64,000 nucleotides of DNA from Kingella potus (lineage in GTDB: Bacteria; Pseudomonadota; Gammaproteobacteria; Burkholderiales; Neisseriaceae): the NCBI RefSeq assembly GCF_900451175.1, contig NZ_UGJJ01000001.1, forward strand, positions 1,302,001 to 1,366,000, written 5' to 3'. The notes beneath the pieces are model-generated. The model did not search any database and was not told the DNA's origin. It saw nothing but the letters and a program-made list of their open reading frames with translations. Each line of letters starts with the position of its first letter. Positions within the stretch are counted from its first letter, which is position 1. Shown here piece after piece: positions 8,356 through 16,609 of this stretch. The position numbers were made by a program, and so were the translations under genes.

Positions 8356-9732
8356 GTGTTCGCTTTCAAATCATTAATCGATATGCCGCGCAAAGAAGCC
8401 GTGTTGGTGGCTGCCGCTCTGGTGGCGGCAATGGGCTACACCATTATCGCGCTGGAATGGCTGCCGCATATGACCATCATCGCCGCCATCACCGCGCTTT
8501 TGGCCTACGGCCTGGCGCGGGGTCTGAAATACGACGATATGCAGCGCGGCATGATTGCCGCCCTCAGCCAGAGCATGGGCGCGGTGTATCTGTTTTTCTT
8601 TATCGGGCTGATGGTGAGCGCGCTGATGATGTCCGGCTCGATTCCCACGCTGATGTATTACGGCTTCGGCCTGATTTCGCCCGAATATTTCTATCTTTCC
8701 GCCTTCGTGCTCTCTTCGCTGATCGGGATAAGCATCGGCAGCAGCCTGACTACCTGCGCCACGGTGGGCGTGGCCTTTATCGGCATGGGCGAAGCGTTTC
8801 ACGCCAATCTGGCTATGACGGCGGGGGCGGTGGTGTCCGGCGCGTTTTTCGGCGACAAAATGTCGCCGCTTTCGGACACCACGGGCATCGCCGCCTCCAT
8901 CGTCGGCATCGATCTGTTCGAGCATATCCGCAATATGGCCTACACCACCGTGCCGGCCTGGATTCTGACCGCGCTGGCCACCGGCTGGCTGCTGCCCGCC
9001 GCCGCCGCACACGATTTGAACAGCACCGCCGTGTTCCGCAGTCAGCTCGAAGCCTCCGGCCTGGTGCACGCCTATTCGCTGATACCGTTTGCCGTGCTGG
9101 TGGTGCTGGCGGTGCGCCGCGTCAATGCCGTGGTTGCCATGCTGGCCACCATCGTGTCCGCCGTGGCCGTTACCTATCTGCACAGCAGCCCGAATCTGGC
9201 CACGCTGGGAAGCTGGTTTTACGGCGGTTTTAAAATCGAAGGGGATTTCGACCGCATCGGCAGGCTGGTGTCGCGCGGAGGCTTGGAAAGTATGTTTTTT
9301 ACCCAGGGCATCGTCATCCTCGGCCTGAGCCTGGGCGGGCTGCTGTTTACGCTGGGCATCATCCCCGGCCTGCTCGAATGCATCCGCCGCTTTCTCACCA
9401 GCGCGGGACGCGCCACCGCCAGCGTGGCCGCCACTTCGGTGGGCGTGAACGTGTTAATCGGCGAGCAGTATTTGAGCATTCTGCTGGCGGGCGAAACCTT
9501 CAAGCCGGTGTACGACAAACTCGGCCTGCACCCGCGCAACCTTTCGCGCACGCTGGAAGACGCGGGCACGGTTATCAACCCGCTGGTGCCGTGGAGCGTG
9601 TGCGGCGTGTTCATCGCGCAGACGCTGGGCGTGCAGGTGCTGGATTACCTGCCCTATGCTTTTTTCTGCTATCTGAGCCTGCTGCTGACCCTGGCCTTCG
9701 GCTGGACCGGACTGACGTTGAGTAGGAAATAA
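8356..9732 (+). CDS. nhaC: NhaC-family Na+/H+ antiporter
   Basis: Polytopic inner-membrane protein of 458 residues in the NhaC ion transporter family, which includes Na+/H+ and malate/lactate antiporters. GISIGSSLTTCATVG and GAFFGDKMSPLSDTT are the family signature segments. The GTG start at 8356 is chosen because GGAG lies 6 nt upstream; an in-frame ATG at 8383 lacks such a site. A TACAAT -10-like element sits at 8315-8320. The gene stands alone, divergent from the pgl cluster. The exact substrate cannot be read from sequence. Confidence 0.85.
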   Translation: MFAFKSLIDMPRKEAVLVAAALVAAMGYTIIALEWLPHMTIIAAITALLAYGLARGLKYDDMQRGMIAALSQSMGAVYLFFFIGLMVSALMMSGSIPTLMYYGFGLISPEYFYLSAFVLSSLIGISIGSSLTTCATVGVAFIGMGEAFHANLAMTAGAVVSGAFFGDKMSPLSDTTGIAASIVGIDLFEHIRNMAYTTVPAWILTALATGWLLPAAAAHDLNSTAVFRSQLEASGLVHAYSLIPFAVLVVLAVRRVNAVVAMLATIVSAVAVTYLHSSPNLATLGSWFYGGFKIEGDFDRIGRLVSRGGLESMFFTQGIVILGLSLGGLLFTLGIIPGLLECIRRFLTSAGRATASVAATSVGVNVLIGEQYLSILLAGETFKPVYDKLGLHPRNLSRTLEDAGTVINPLVPWSVCGVFIAQTLGVQVLDYLPYAFFCYLSLLLTLAFGWTGLTLSRK

Positions 9733-10002
9733 GGCCGCCCGCAAAGGCGTGGGCGGCTTGGCGGGGCAAAATCAAAACCTGCGGCCTTGCCGCACTCCGC
9801 CATCATGCCTGCGGCCGGTATGGTGAAACAGCACGCAAATATCCGTCATGCCGTTTGCACGGCAGGCAGCGTGTGTCGCCACAAGCGACGCACGCGGTTT
9901 CAGAATATCTGCAAAGCTCGGGCGACACACCCTACTTCGGCATCCTCCTTGCCGGCGCAAGTGCCGGCTTTTTATTTGTTTGCTATGAAAAATAGTATTG
10001 AA
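9733..10002. repeat. Intergenic gap with hairpin repeat
   Basis: No gene seen. A short GC-rich hairpin (9734-9755, matching CGCCCGC and GTGGGCGG) follows nhaC and may terminate it. A copy of the GTAGGGTGTGT/GCGACGCACGCG element occupies about 9870-9937, split by filler. Confidence 0.55.
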
Positions 10003-10042
10003 GAGGCCGTCTGAAAACCTGCAAACGGGTTTTCAGACGGCC
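10003..10042. terminator. Inverted DUS pair, terminator of dsbD
   Basis: AGGCCGTCTGAAAACC and its reverse complement around a short loop, 20 nt past the dsbD stop codon on the minus strand. Confidence 0.75.
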
Positions 10043-10062
10043 TTTGCTTGGCCTGTCGGCTG

Positions 10063-11865
10063 TTAATGCGCGTTTTTCCGATACCACGCGATAAATTCTT
10101 CCGGCTTGGCAAAGCCGAGCAGGGCTTCGCCACGGCTGCCGCCGGCTTTGACAACGAATACGCCCGGCGGGCCGAAGAGGCCGTATTCTTTCAGCAGGGC
10201 GCGGTGTTCGGGGCTGTTGGCGGTTACGTCGGCCTGGAAAAACCTGTCCATCGGCACGGCGGCGGCCACTTCGGGCGTGTGCAGGGTGTAGGCTTCCATC
10301 TCTTTGCACGAGATACACCAGTCGGCATAAAAATCCAAGATGACGGGCACCGACGGGTCGGCACGCAGGGCGGCATCCATGGCGGCTTTGAGTTCGGCCA
10401 CATCGGTAAACTTGTGCTTGAGGCCGTCTGAAACCCCGTGTGCGGGATGCAGGGTCAGGAAAGCGTGCAGCGGCGTGGTTTGCCCGCGCAGGCTTTGGAG
10501 GCCGAACCACGATCCTGCGGCGATCAGAACAGCGGCAAGGACGGCGGATACGGTTTTCAGACGGCCTTTGCGCTTGTTCAGCCCGTATAACAGGAGAACG
10601 GCGGGCGCGAGCAGCAGCAGGGTGTAGCCGCCGGCTGCGGCGGCATAGGGCAGATAGGGGGTGGCGAGATAGACGGCAACAGCCAGCAGGATAAAGCCGA
10701 AAGCGTATTTCACACCGTTCATCCAGTCGCCCGCACGCGGCAGGATGTGGCCGCCGAAAGTGCCGATAAGGATGAGCGGCACGCCGGTGCCCAAAGCGAG
10801 GGCGTAGAGCGCGAGGCCGCCGAGCAGCGCGTCGCCGGTTTGGCCGATATAGCCCAGCGCAAAGGCGAGCGGCGGCGCAACACAAGGGCCGACAATGAGG
10901 GCGGACAGCATCCCCATGCCGAATACGCCGGCGATTTTGCCGCCGGAGAATTTGTTGCTCTGGTTTTGGAAATAGCTCTGCACGGATGAGGGAAGCTGGA
11001 TGTTGAACAGGCCGAACATAGAGAGGGCGAGGACGGCCATCAGGCCGGCGGCGGCGAGAACGACGGCGGGCTGCTGCAGCCAGACGGTAAGCAGCGCGCC
11101 CGTCGTACCGGCAATCACGCCGACGAGGGTGTAAGTAAGGGCGAGACCCTGGGTGTAAACGAGGGTCAGCATAAAGGCGCGGCCTTTGGAGGCGTTTTTG
11201 TCGCCGATGACGATGCCGGACACAATGGGAATCAGCGGGTACATACAGGCGGTAAAGCTCAGGCCGATGCCCGCGACAAAAAACGCCAACAGGTTGGCGT
11301 TCAGAGTGTCCCGCGAAAGTTTGAAGCGGCTGCTTGCGGAGTTTTCCGGCGGGGCAGACAGGCCGCCTCCTGCTGCCTCCGCCGGCTGCGGTGCGGTAAA
11401 GCGGGCGGAAGGTTTCTCGGTGGCGGCTTGAACCCGGTATTCGCCCGGGCCGGAAATATCGAAAACGGTTTCGCTGGGCGGATAGCACACGCCCGCATCG
11501 GCGCAGCCCTGGTACATCACAGTCAGCTTGTAGCCGCCCTGCGGCGCACCGTTTTTGAAGGGATAGCCGGCTTCCGCCTTGTGGTAGTACACGGTTTGGC
11601 GGCCGAAAAATTCGTCCTCCTTCACTTTGCCGGGTTCGGGATACGCCGCCGGGCCGAATGCGGCCTGCGGCTCGGCGGCAACGGAGATTTTGTCGCGGTA
11701 GAGATAGTAGCCGTCGGCAATTTTAAATTCCAAACGCACGCCGCTTTCTTCGGCATGAACTTTCGGCACAAACGCCTCTTCCGGCGGCAGAAGCTGCGCG
11801 GGATCGACGGCGAAAGCACGGCCGAGGCAGAGTAGGGAAACGAAGAAAAAAAGCAGTTTTTGCAT
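10063..11865 (-). CDS. dsbD: Thiol:disulfide interchange protein DsbD
   Basis: Inner-membrane reductant conduit that passes electrons from cytoplasmic thioredoxin to periplasmic DsbC and cytochrome c maturation partners. Three parts are visible in 600 residues. A signal peptide and N-terminal immunoglobulin-like domain carry the cysteine pair CADAGVC. The central membrane domain has paired cysteines in FTACMYPL and VGPCVAPP. The C-terminal thioredoxin-like domain has DWCISCKEME. The start at 11865 (MQKLLFFFVSLL) gives the signal peptide; the frame extends further upstream only through unlikely sequence. The gene is monocistronic and ends in an inverted DUS pair. Confidence 0.95.
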   Translation of the reverse strand: MQKLLFFFVSLLCLGRAFAVDPAQLLPPEEAFVPKVHAEESGVRLEFKIADGYYLYRDKISVAAEPQAAFGPAAYPEPGKVKEDEFFGRQTVYYHKAEAGYPFKNGAPQGGYKLTVMYQGCADAGVCYPPSETVFDISGPGEYRVQAATEKPSARFTAPQPAEAAGGGLSAPPENSASSRFKLSRDTLNANLLAFFVAGIGLSFTACMYPLIPIVSGIVIGDKNASKGRAFMLTLVYTQGLALTYTLVGVIAGTTGALLTVWLQQPAVVLAAAGLMAVLALSMFGLFNIQLPSSVQSYFQNQSNKFSGGKIAGVFGMGMLSALIVGPCVAPPLAFALGYIGQTGDALLGGLALYALALGTGVPLILIGTFGGHILPRAGDWMNGVKYAFGFILLAVAVYLATPYLPYAAAAGGYTLLLLAPAVLLLYGLNKRKGRLKTVSAVLAAVLIAAGSWFGLQSLRGQTTPLHAFLTLHPAHGVSDGLKHKFTDVAELKAAMDAALRADPSVPVILDFYADWCISCKEMEAYTLHTPEVAAAVPMDRFFQADVTANSPEHRALLKEYGLFGPPGVFVVKAGGSRGEALLGFAKPEEFIAWYRKNAH

Positions 11866-12177
11866 GGTGGGATACTGGGTGCAAAGGGAAAAACAGGGCG
11901 GGTTTATAGACATTTCGCGCCGCCCTGTCAAACGTTTCGCCCGCAAAGTTTGCGCAGGCGCAGAAGAGCGGATGCTGTGCGCACGCTGCCGCGCAAGGCT
12001 GCACACAACGTGCCTTTCCGGCAAAAAAGCGGAGAAAGAGGCCGTCTGAAAACCGTTTTACAAGGTTTTCAGACAGCCTCAGTGTTTGGCACAAAGCAAT
12101 AAAAACACCCGTCCTGCCGGCTGCATCACGGGCAGGGTATGCAGCACAGTAGTGCACACGTTTCCGGCCGCAGCGAA
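11866..12177. other. Intergenic gap upstream of dsbD
   Basis: No gene supported. It holds an inverted DUS pair at about 12039-12076, whose second arm has a mismatch (TTCAGACAGCCT), and no other recognisable structure. The dsbD promoter should lie at its left end. Confidence 0.5.
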
Positions 12178-12217
12178 AGGCCGTCTGAAAACCGCATTGC
12201 GGCTTTCAGACGGCCTC
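12178..12217. terminator. Inverted DUS pair, terminator of lipoprotein gene
   Basis: Facing uptake sequences about 20 nt past the stop codon of the minus-strand lipoprotein gene. Confidence 0.7.
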
Positions 12218-12235
12218 TGGGGGCTTTATGGCTTT

Positions 12236-12898
12236 TTATTTGGAATATTTCTCCGACAGCTTGCGCGCGGCATCGCCCACGATACGCTGGTTTTCCGACA
12301 GGGCTTTTTGCATTTCGCGGGTTTTGCCGTTGAACGCGTTCATAAAGGCCTGGGATTTCTCGCCTGCATTCATTTTGTCTGCATTGTCAACCGTATATGA
12401 AATGATTTTATAGGCGGTTTCACTGGCCAGCAGGGAGCGGTCGGATACGGTTTTGATTTCAGGGTCTTGCAGGTTCAGCGCGGACACTTCCTGTTTCATT
12501 TTTTCCATCAGGCTGCCCATTTCTTTAACCGAAGCCAACAGCTCGTCGGAAGGCTTGTCGGATTTTTGGGCACGAACCTGCGACTGGATTTTCTTCTGCA
12601 TGGACAAGGCTTCCCGCATCAGCGGGCCGGAGGAGAGATCGGCAAATTTTTTCAGCTCTTTCAGGCCGGTGGGGGATTTTTTGTCGGAGATTTCAATCGG
12701 CTGGGTCAGCACGGGATCGATGGCGGGATAGTTTTCGATCACGGCGGACAATTCGGCGGACATACCGGCACTCTCGCCGCTTTGTGCCTGCTGCGCTTGC
12801 GGCTGCGAAGCAGCAGGTGCGGATTTTTCGCCGCCGCCGCAGGCAGCCAGAATGGCGGCGGTCAGAACGGCAATGGAGAGCGATTGGATGGTTTTCAT
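12236..12898 (-). CDS. Putative lipoprotein, unknown function
   Basis: A 220-residue exported protein with signal peptide and lipobox ILAAC (Cys at residue 20), followed by a Gly/Ala/Gln-rich linker and a helical, charged domain with possible coiled-coil character. The start at 12898 (MKTIQS) is set by the signal peptide. It resembles in build, though not clearly in sequence, the lipoprotein at 20970-21596. The gene stands alone with its own DUS terminator. No family is recognised. Confidence 0.8.
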   Translation of the reverse strand: MKTIQSLSIAVLTAAILAACGGGEKSAPAASQPQAQQAQSGESAGMSAELSAVIENYPAIDPVLTQPIEISDKKSPTGLKELKKFADLSSGPLMREALSMQKKIQSQVRAQKSDKPSDELLASVKEMGSLMEKMKQEVSALNLQDPEIKTVSDRSLLASETAYKIISYTVDNADKMNAGEKSQAFMNAFNGKTREMQKALSENQRIVGDAARKLSEKYSK

Positions 12899-13163
12899 GT
12901 TTTTTCCTTTGTGGGAGTTAAAAACTGCGCGGCAATTATGACAGCTTTCATTTGCCGTGTCTTTGGTTTTCAGACGGCATATCCCGTGCGCAAACGCTTT
13001 AAGGCCGTCTGAAAACAGACGGTTCGGCGTTTCTGATTTGTCTGGACGGTTTGCACCATATTTAATCATTTTTTGGTAATTTAATTTGAATGATGCCGAC
13101 CCAAATAGTTGATTTAATCAAACGGGATTAGAGGGTGCCAGATATAAAAAACAGCCCGCTGAA

Positions 13164-13213
13164 ACTGCACCTCATAAGTTGGGGGATGGTGTCCAACTTT
13201 TGGGGTGCAGTTC
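13164..13213. mobile_element. IS-end-like inverted repeat, possible solo element remnant
   Basis: Two 20-nt arms, AACTGCACCTCATAAGTTGG (13164-13183) and the reverse complement of AACTGCACCCCAAAAGTTGG (13194-13213), match at 18 of 20 positions around a 10-nt centre. The right arm looks like the terminal inverted repeat of IS3-type elements common in Neisseria. No transposase remains, so this would be a collapsed remnant or miniature element. Confidence 0.5.
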
Positions 13214-13261
13214 ATTCAGACGGCCTTTCTGTTTTCTGTCAGCCAAGACAACCTCTGTGAT

Positions 13262-13391
13262 ATGAAAACCGCGTGCGTTGCTTAGGCAACACACCCTACT
13301 TTGACGGCAGCGGCTATCCGCAGAGTGCCGTCCCGAATGCACGTATCTTTGCAAACAGCCGCAGGGTGTGTCGCTACAGCGACGCACGCGT
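13262..13391. repeat. GTAGGGTGTGT-type hairpin elements
   Basis: Two oppositely oriented, degenerate copies of the recurring element, at about 13266-13296 (reverse) and 13362-13391 (forward), between the lipoprotein gene and ilvA. The rest of the 12899-13429 gap holds single DUS copies, one of the ATGCCGTCTGAA dialect near 12970, and no gene. Confidence 0.6.
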
Positions 13392-13429
13392 TCCCGATGA
13401 GTGAAAGGCCGTCTGAAAAAGCAGCGGAT

Positions 13430-14950
13430 TTATTTCAGGAACAGGCGGTAGGCGGCGTTGGCGGTTTGGTCTTCGCAGACGTAGCCGACGTTTTGCAGAA
13501 AGGCGGCGAAGGCGGCTTCGTCGGCGGGGGGAACGTCGATGCCGACAAGGATGCGGCCGTAGTCCGCGCCGTGGTTGCGGTAGTGGAAGAGGGTGATGTT
13601 CCAGCCGCTCTGCATATGGTTGAGAAAGTGGCGCAGCGCGCCGGGGCGTTCGGGAAACTCGAAGCTGAGGAGGTGTTCGTGGCGTACTTTGTGGCTGCGG
13701 CCGCCCACCATGTAGCGGATGTGGATTTTGGCGATTTCGTCTTCGGTCAGGTCGGTGTTGGGCAGGCCGGCGGCGGTGAGTTCCGCTGCGATGGTGCGGC
13801 GGTCGTCCGCGCCGGTGGTTTGGATGCCGGCGAAGATGTGGGCGGTGGCGTCGTCGCCGTAGCGGTAGTTGAACTCGGTGATGCTGCGGTTGCCCAGGGT
13901 GTTGATGAATTTGAGGAAGCTGCCGGGCTGTTCGGGGATGGACACGGCAAAAATGCTTTCGTTGCCTTCGCCCAGTTCGCTGCGTTCGGAAACGTGGCGC
14001 AGGCGGTGGAAGTTCATGTTTGCGCCGCTGTTGACCGCAATGAGGGTGCGGCCTTCGCAGCGTTCGCGGGCGATGTAGGCTTTGAGGCCGGCCAGGGCGA
14101 GTGCGCCCGAGGGTTCGGCAATGCTGCGGGTGTCGTCGTAGATGTCTTTGACCGCGCCGCAGATGTCGTCGGTGTCGACGAGGATGATTTCGTCGAGCAG
14201 GTCGCGGCAGAGGGCGAAGGTGTGCTCGCCGACGATTTTGACGGCGGTGCCGTCGGCAAACAGGCCGACATCTTTGAGTTCTATGCGTTTTCCCGCATCC
14301 AGCGACTGCTTCATGGCGCAGGCATCGCGGGTTTCCACGCCGATGACTTTGATTTCGGGGCGGACGTTTTTGATAAATGCGGCCACGCCCGCCGCCAGCC
14401 CGCCGCCGCCGATGGGGACGAATACGGCATCCACCGCTTTGGGATGCTGGCGGATGATTTCCATGCCGATGGTGCCTTGTCCGGCAATCACGGCGGGATC
14501 GTCGAAGGGGGGGATGTAGGTGAGGCCGCTTTGGGCGACGAGCTGCATGGCGTGGTCGTAGGCATCGTTGTAGGAAGTGCCTTTGAGGACGACTTTGCCG
14601 CCGCGCGCCCTGACTGCGTCCACTTTGATTTGCGGCGTGGTTTCGGGCATGACGATGGTGGCTTCGCAGCCGAGTTTCTGTGCCGACAGGGCCACGCCCT
14701 GCGCGTGGTTGCCCGCGCTGGCGGTGATGACGCCGCGTTTGAGTTCGTTTTCACCGAGGGCGGCCATTTTGTTGTATGCGCCGCGTATTTTGAAAGAGAA
14801 AACCGGTTGCAGGTCTTCGCGTTTGAGCAGGATGTTGTTTTTCAGACGGCCTGAAAGGCTGCGGGCGGGTTCGAGCGGGGTTTCGGAGGCCGCGCCGTAA
14901 ACGGAGGAGGTCAGGATGGCGGTCAGGTAGTGGGAATGGCGGGTGTCCAT
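13430..14950 (-). CDS. ilvA: Threonine dehydratase, biosynthetic
   Basis: PLP enzyme that deaminates threonine to 2-oxobutyrate, the first step of isoleucine synthesis. Lys54 in FSFKIRGAYNKM is the Schiff-base lysine, and GGGGLAAG is the phosphate-binding loop. Two C-terminal ACT-like regulatory domains (from about residue 325) mark the allosteric, isoleucine-inhibited biosynthetic form. Total length is 506 residues, normal for IlvA. A DUS near the N-terminus encodes SGRLKNN in frame. It is a single gene. Confidence 0.95.
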   Translation of the reverse strand: MDTRHSHYLTAILTSSVYGAASETPLEPARSLSGRLKNNILLKREDLQPVFSFKIRGAYNKMAALGENELKRGVITASAGNHAQGVALSAQKLGCEATIVMPETTPQIKVDAVRARGGKVVLKGTSYNDAYDHAMQLVAQSGLTYIPPFDDPAVIAGQGTIGMEIIRQHPKAVDAVFVPIGGGGLAAGVAAFIKNVRPEIKVIGVETRDACAMKQSLDAGKRIELKDVGLFADGTAVKIVGEHTFALCRDLLDEIILVDTDDICGAVKDIYDDTRSIAEPSGALALAGLKAYIARERCEGRTLIAVNSGANMNFHRLRHVSERSELGEGNESIFAVSIPEQPGSFLKFINTLGNRSITEFNYRYGDDATAHIFAGIQTTGADDRRTIAAELTAAGLPNTDLTEDEIAKIHIRYMVGGRSHKVRHEHLLSFEFPERPGALRHFLNHMQSGWNITLFHYRNHGADYGRILVGIDVPPADEAAFAAFLQNVGYVCEDQTANAAYRLFLK

Positions 14951-15017
14951 GATGTTGTTAAGTTATTTTACGAAAGGTAAAACCATACCTGCGCCGCAGG
15001 GCAAAGGCAAGAAAAAG

Positions 15018-15046
15018 TTAGCAAATACGGGGGCTGTGGGTATAAT
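15018..15046 (+). promoter_or_regulatory. Sigma70-type promoter of the carboxypeptidase gene
   Basis: TTAGCA (15018-15023), a 17-nt spacer and TATAAT (15041-15046) lie about 125 nt upstream of the start codon. The -10 matches consensus and the -35 is moderate. Confidence 0.6.
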
Positions 15047-15168
15047 GCCCGATTTTCGCGCACGCGACGGCTGCGCCGCCCGGCCTCTGCCGCAGGGCGT
15101 GTTTTCAGACGGCCTCCAATGTGTCCGTGCCGCTTTCTCCCACCCGCAATCCGTACGGTTTCCCCAGC

Positions 15169-16464
15169 ATGATGAAGAAATACCTCGTTCTGACGGCAAT
15201 TGCCGCCGCCCTCGTTTTTCAGACGGCCTCCGCCGCCAATTACAAAAAACGCCACCACCGCTATAAAAAACGCGCCGTTGCCGCTGCCCCCGCTGCGGCA
15301 GGTGCGGCGGCTGCCGCTGCCGCGCCGGAGCAGGCTGCGTCCGCGCCGGAAGACATCCTGCCCGCCGAACCCAAGCCGCAGGCTTCGTCTGCACCGGAAA
15401 TCGCCGCCGCCGCCTATCTGGTGCAGGACCTGCAAAGCGGGCAGATTCTCACGGGCAAGGATTTGGACAAGCCCGTCGAGCCCGCTTCGCTGACCAAGCT
15501 GATGACTGCCTATCTCGCGTTTAAAGCCCTGGAAAGCGGCAAGCTCAAAGCCGACGATATGCTCACGCCGTCTGAAAACGCCTGGCGCGCCGAAGGTTCG
15601 CGTATGTTTCTCAATGCCGGCAAACCCGTTTCCGTGGGCGATCTGCTCAAAGGCCTGATTGTCCAGTCGGGCAATGATGCCGCCATTACGCTGGCCGAAG
15701 CCCTGGGCGGCAGCGAATCCGGCTTTGCCGCCATGATGAACGACGAAGCCAAGCGGCTGGGCATGAACGGCACCCGTTTTACCAATGCCACCGGCCTGCC
15801 GGACGACGGCCACCTTACCACCGTGCGCGATCTCGCCATCCTCTCCGCCGCCATCATCAAAGACTATCCCAAGTATTACCCCATCTATTCGATGCAGTCG
15901 TTCAAATACAATAACATCGAGCAGCCCAACCGCAACCTGCTGCTCTACCGCGATCCGAATGTGGACGGGCTGAAAACCGGCCATACCAACAGCGCGGGCT
16001 ACAATCTTGTGGCTTCGAGCAAGCGCAACGGCCGCCGCGTCGTTTCCGTTGTGGTCGGCACCGAAAGCATCGAAGCGCGGGCGGGCGAGAGCAGCCGGCT
16101 GCTCAACTGGGCATTGCAGGCCTTCGACACCCCGAAAGCCTACGATGCGGGCAAAAACGTTTCTTCCGCCAAGGTTTACAAAGGCAGGGCGGACAACGTC
16201 AGCGTCGGTTTTTCCGAACCGGTGTACGTAACCATTCCGCACGGCGAAGGCAGCAAAGTCAAAACCGTATTGGAAACCGTCCAGCCCGTTGTCGCCCCCA
16301 TCGAAAAAGGCCAGGTGCTGGGCAAACTCAAAATCTCCTACGACGGCAAAGTGCTGGCCGAACGCCCCGTCGTCGCCCTCGAAGCCGTGGAGGAAGCCGG
16401 CTTTTTCGGCCGCCTGTGGGACAGCGTCAAACTCTGGTTTAAAAATATGTTTGCCGACCGCTGA
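15169..16464 (+). CDS. dacC: D-alanyl-D-alanine carboxypeptidase (PBP5/6-type)
   Basis: Periplasmic serine peptidase that trims the terminal D-Ala from peptidoglycan stem peptides. All three penicillin-binding motifs are present: SLTK (Ser107), SGN and KTG. A C-terminal PBP5-like beta domain and an amphipathic tail (LWDSVKLWFKNMF) for membrane attachment follow. The start MMKKY at 15169 gives a good signal peptide. A DUS encodes FQTAS at the signal-peptide cleavage region. Between the signal and the enzyme lies an unusual Lys/Arg-rich stretch and an Ala/Pro-rich linker of about 50 residues. The gene symbol is a best guess among dacA/dacC homologues. Confidence 0.9.
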   Translation: MMKKYLVLTAIAAALVFQTASAANYKKRHHRYKKRAVAAAPAAAGAAAAAAAPEQAASAPEDILPAEPKPQASSAPEIAAAAYLVQDLQSGQILTGKDLDKPVEPASLTKLMTAYLAFKALESGKLKADDMLTPSENAWRAEGSRMFLNAGKPVSVGDLLKGLIVQSGNDAAITLAEALGGSESGFAAMMNDEAKRLGMNGTRFTNATGLPDDGHLTTVRDLAILSAAIIKDYPKYYPIYSMQSFKYNNIEQPNRNLLLYRDPNVDGLKTGHTNSAGYNLVASSKRNGRRVVSVVVGTESIEARAGESSRLLNWALQAFDTPKAYDAGKNVSSAKVYKGRADNVSVGFSEPVYVTIPHGEGSKVKTVLETVQPVVAPIEKGQVLGKLKISYDGKVLAERPVVALEAVEEAGFFGRLWDSVKLWFKNMFADR

Positions 16465-16470
16465 CAGGCA

Positions 16471-16513
16471 GAGGCCGTCTGAAAAACGCCGTGCGGTGTT
16501 TTCAGACGGCCTG
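16471..16513. terminator. Inverted DUS pair after the carboxypeptidase gene
   Basis: AGGCCGTCTGAAAA and its complement around a short loop, beginning 7 nt after the stop codon. Confidence 0.7.
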
Positions 16514-16524
16514 CGGATACACAT

Positions 16525-16608
16525 ATGAAACGATTCGTCATCTCCGTCGTCCTCCTCTTTTGCCTCACCGTTATCACACTGGCGGTGGGACTCTATATTC
16601 TCGAATGA
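16525..16608 (+). CDS. Candidate 27-residue membrane peptide
   Basis: A tiny frame encodes Met-Lys-Arg followed by about 20 hydrophobic residues and ends LYILE. Its TGA is separated by only 1 nt from the ATG of the next gene, which suggests translational coupling. No strong ribosome site is visible. Codon choice looks normal. It may be a leader or small membrane protein; function unknown. Confidence 0.35.
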   Translation: MKRFVISVVLLFCLTVITLAVGLYILE

Positions 16609-16609
16609 T

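Noticed and set aside
13301..14854. 517-codon plus-strand frame opposite ilvA
   Set aside because: Shadow of ilvA; low-complexity Gly/Val/Phe/Asp composition and no plausible start signal.
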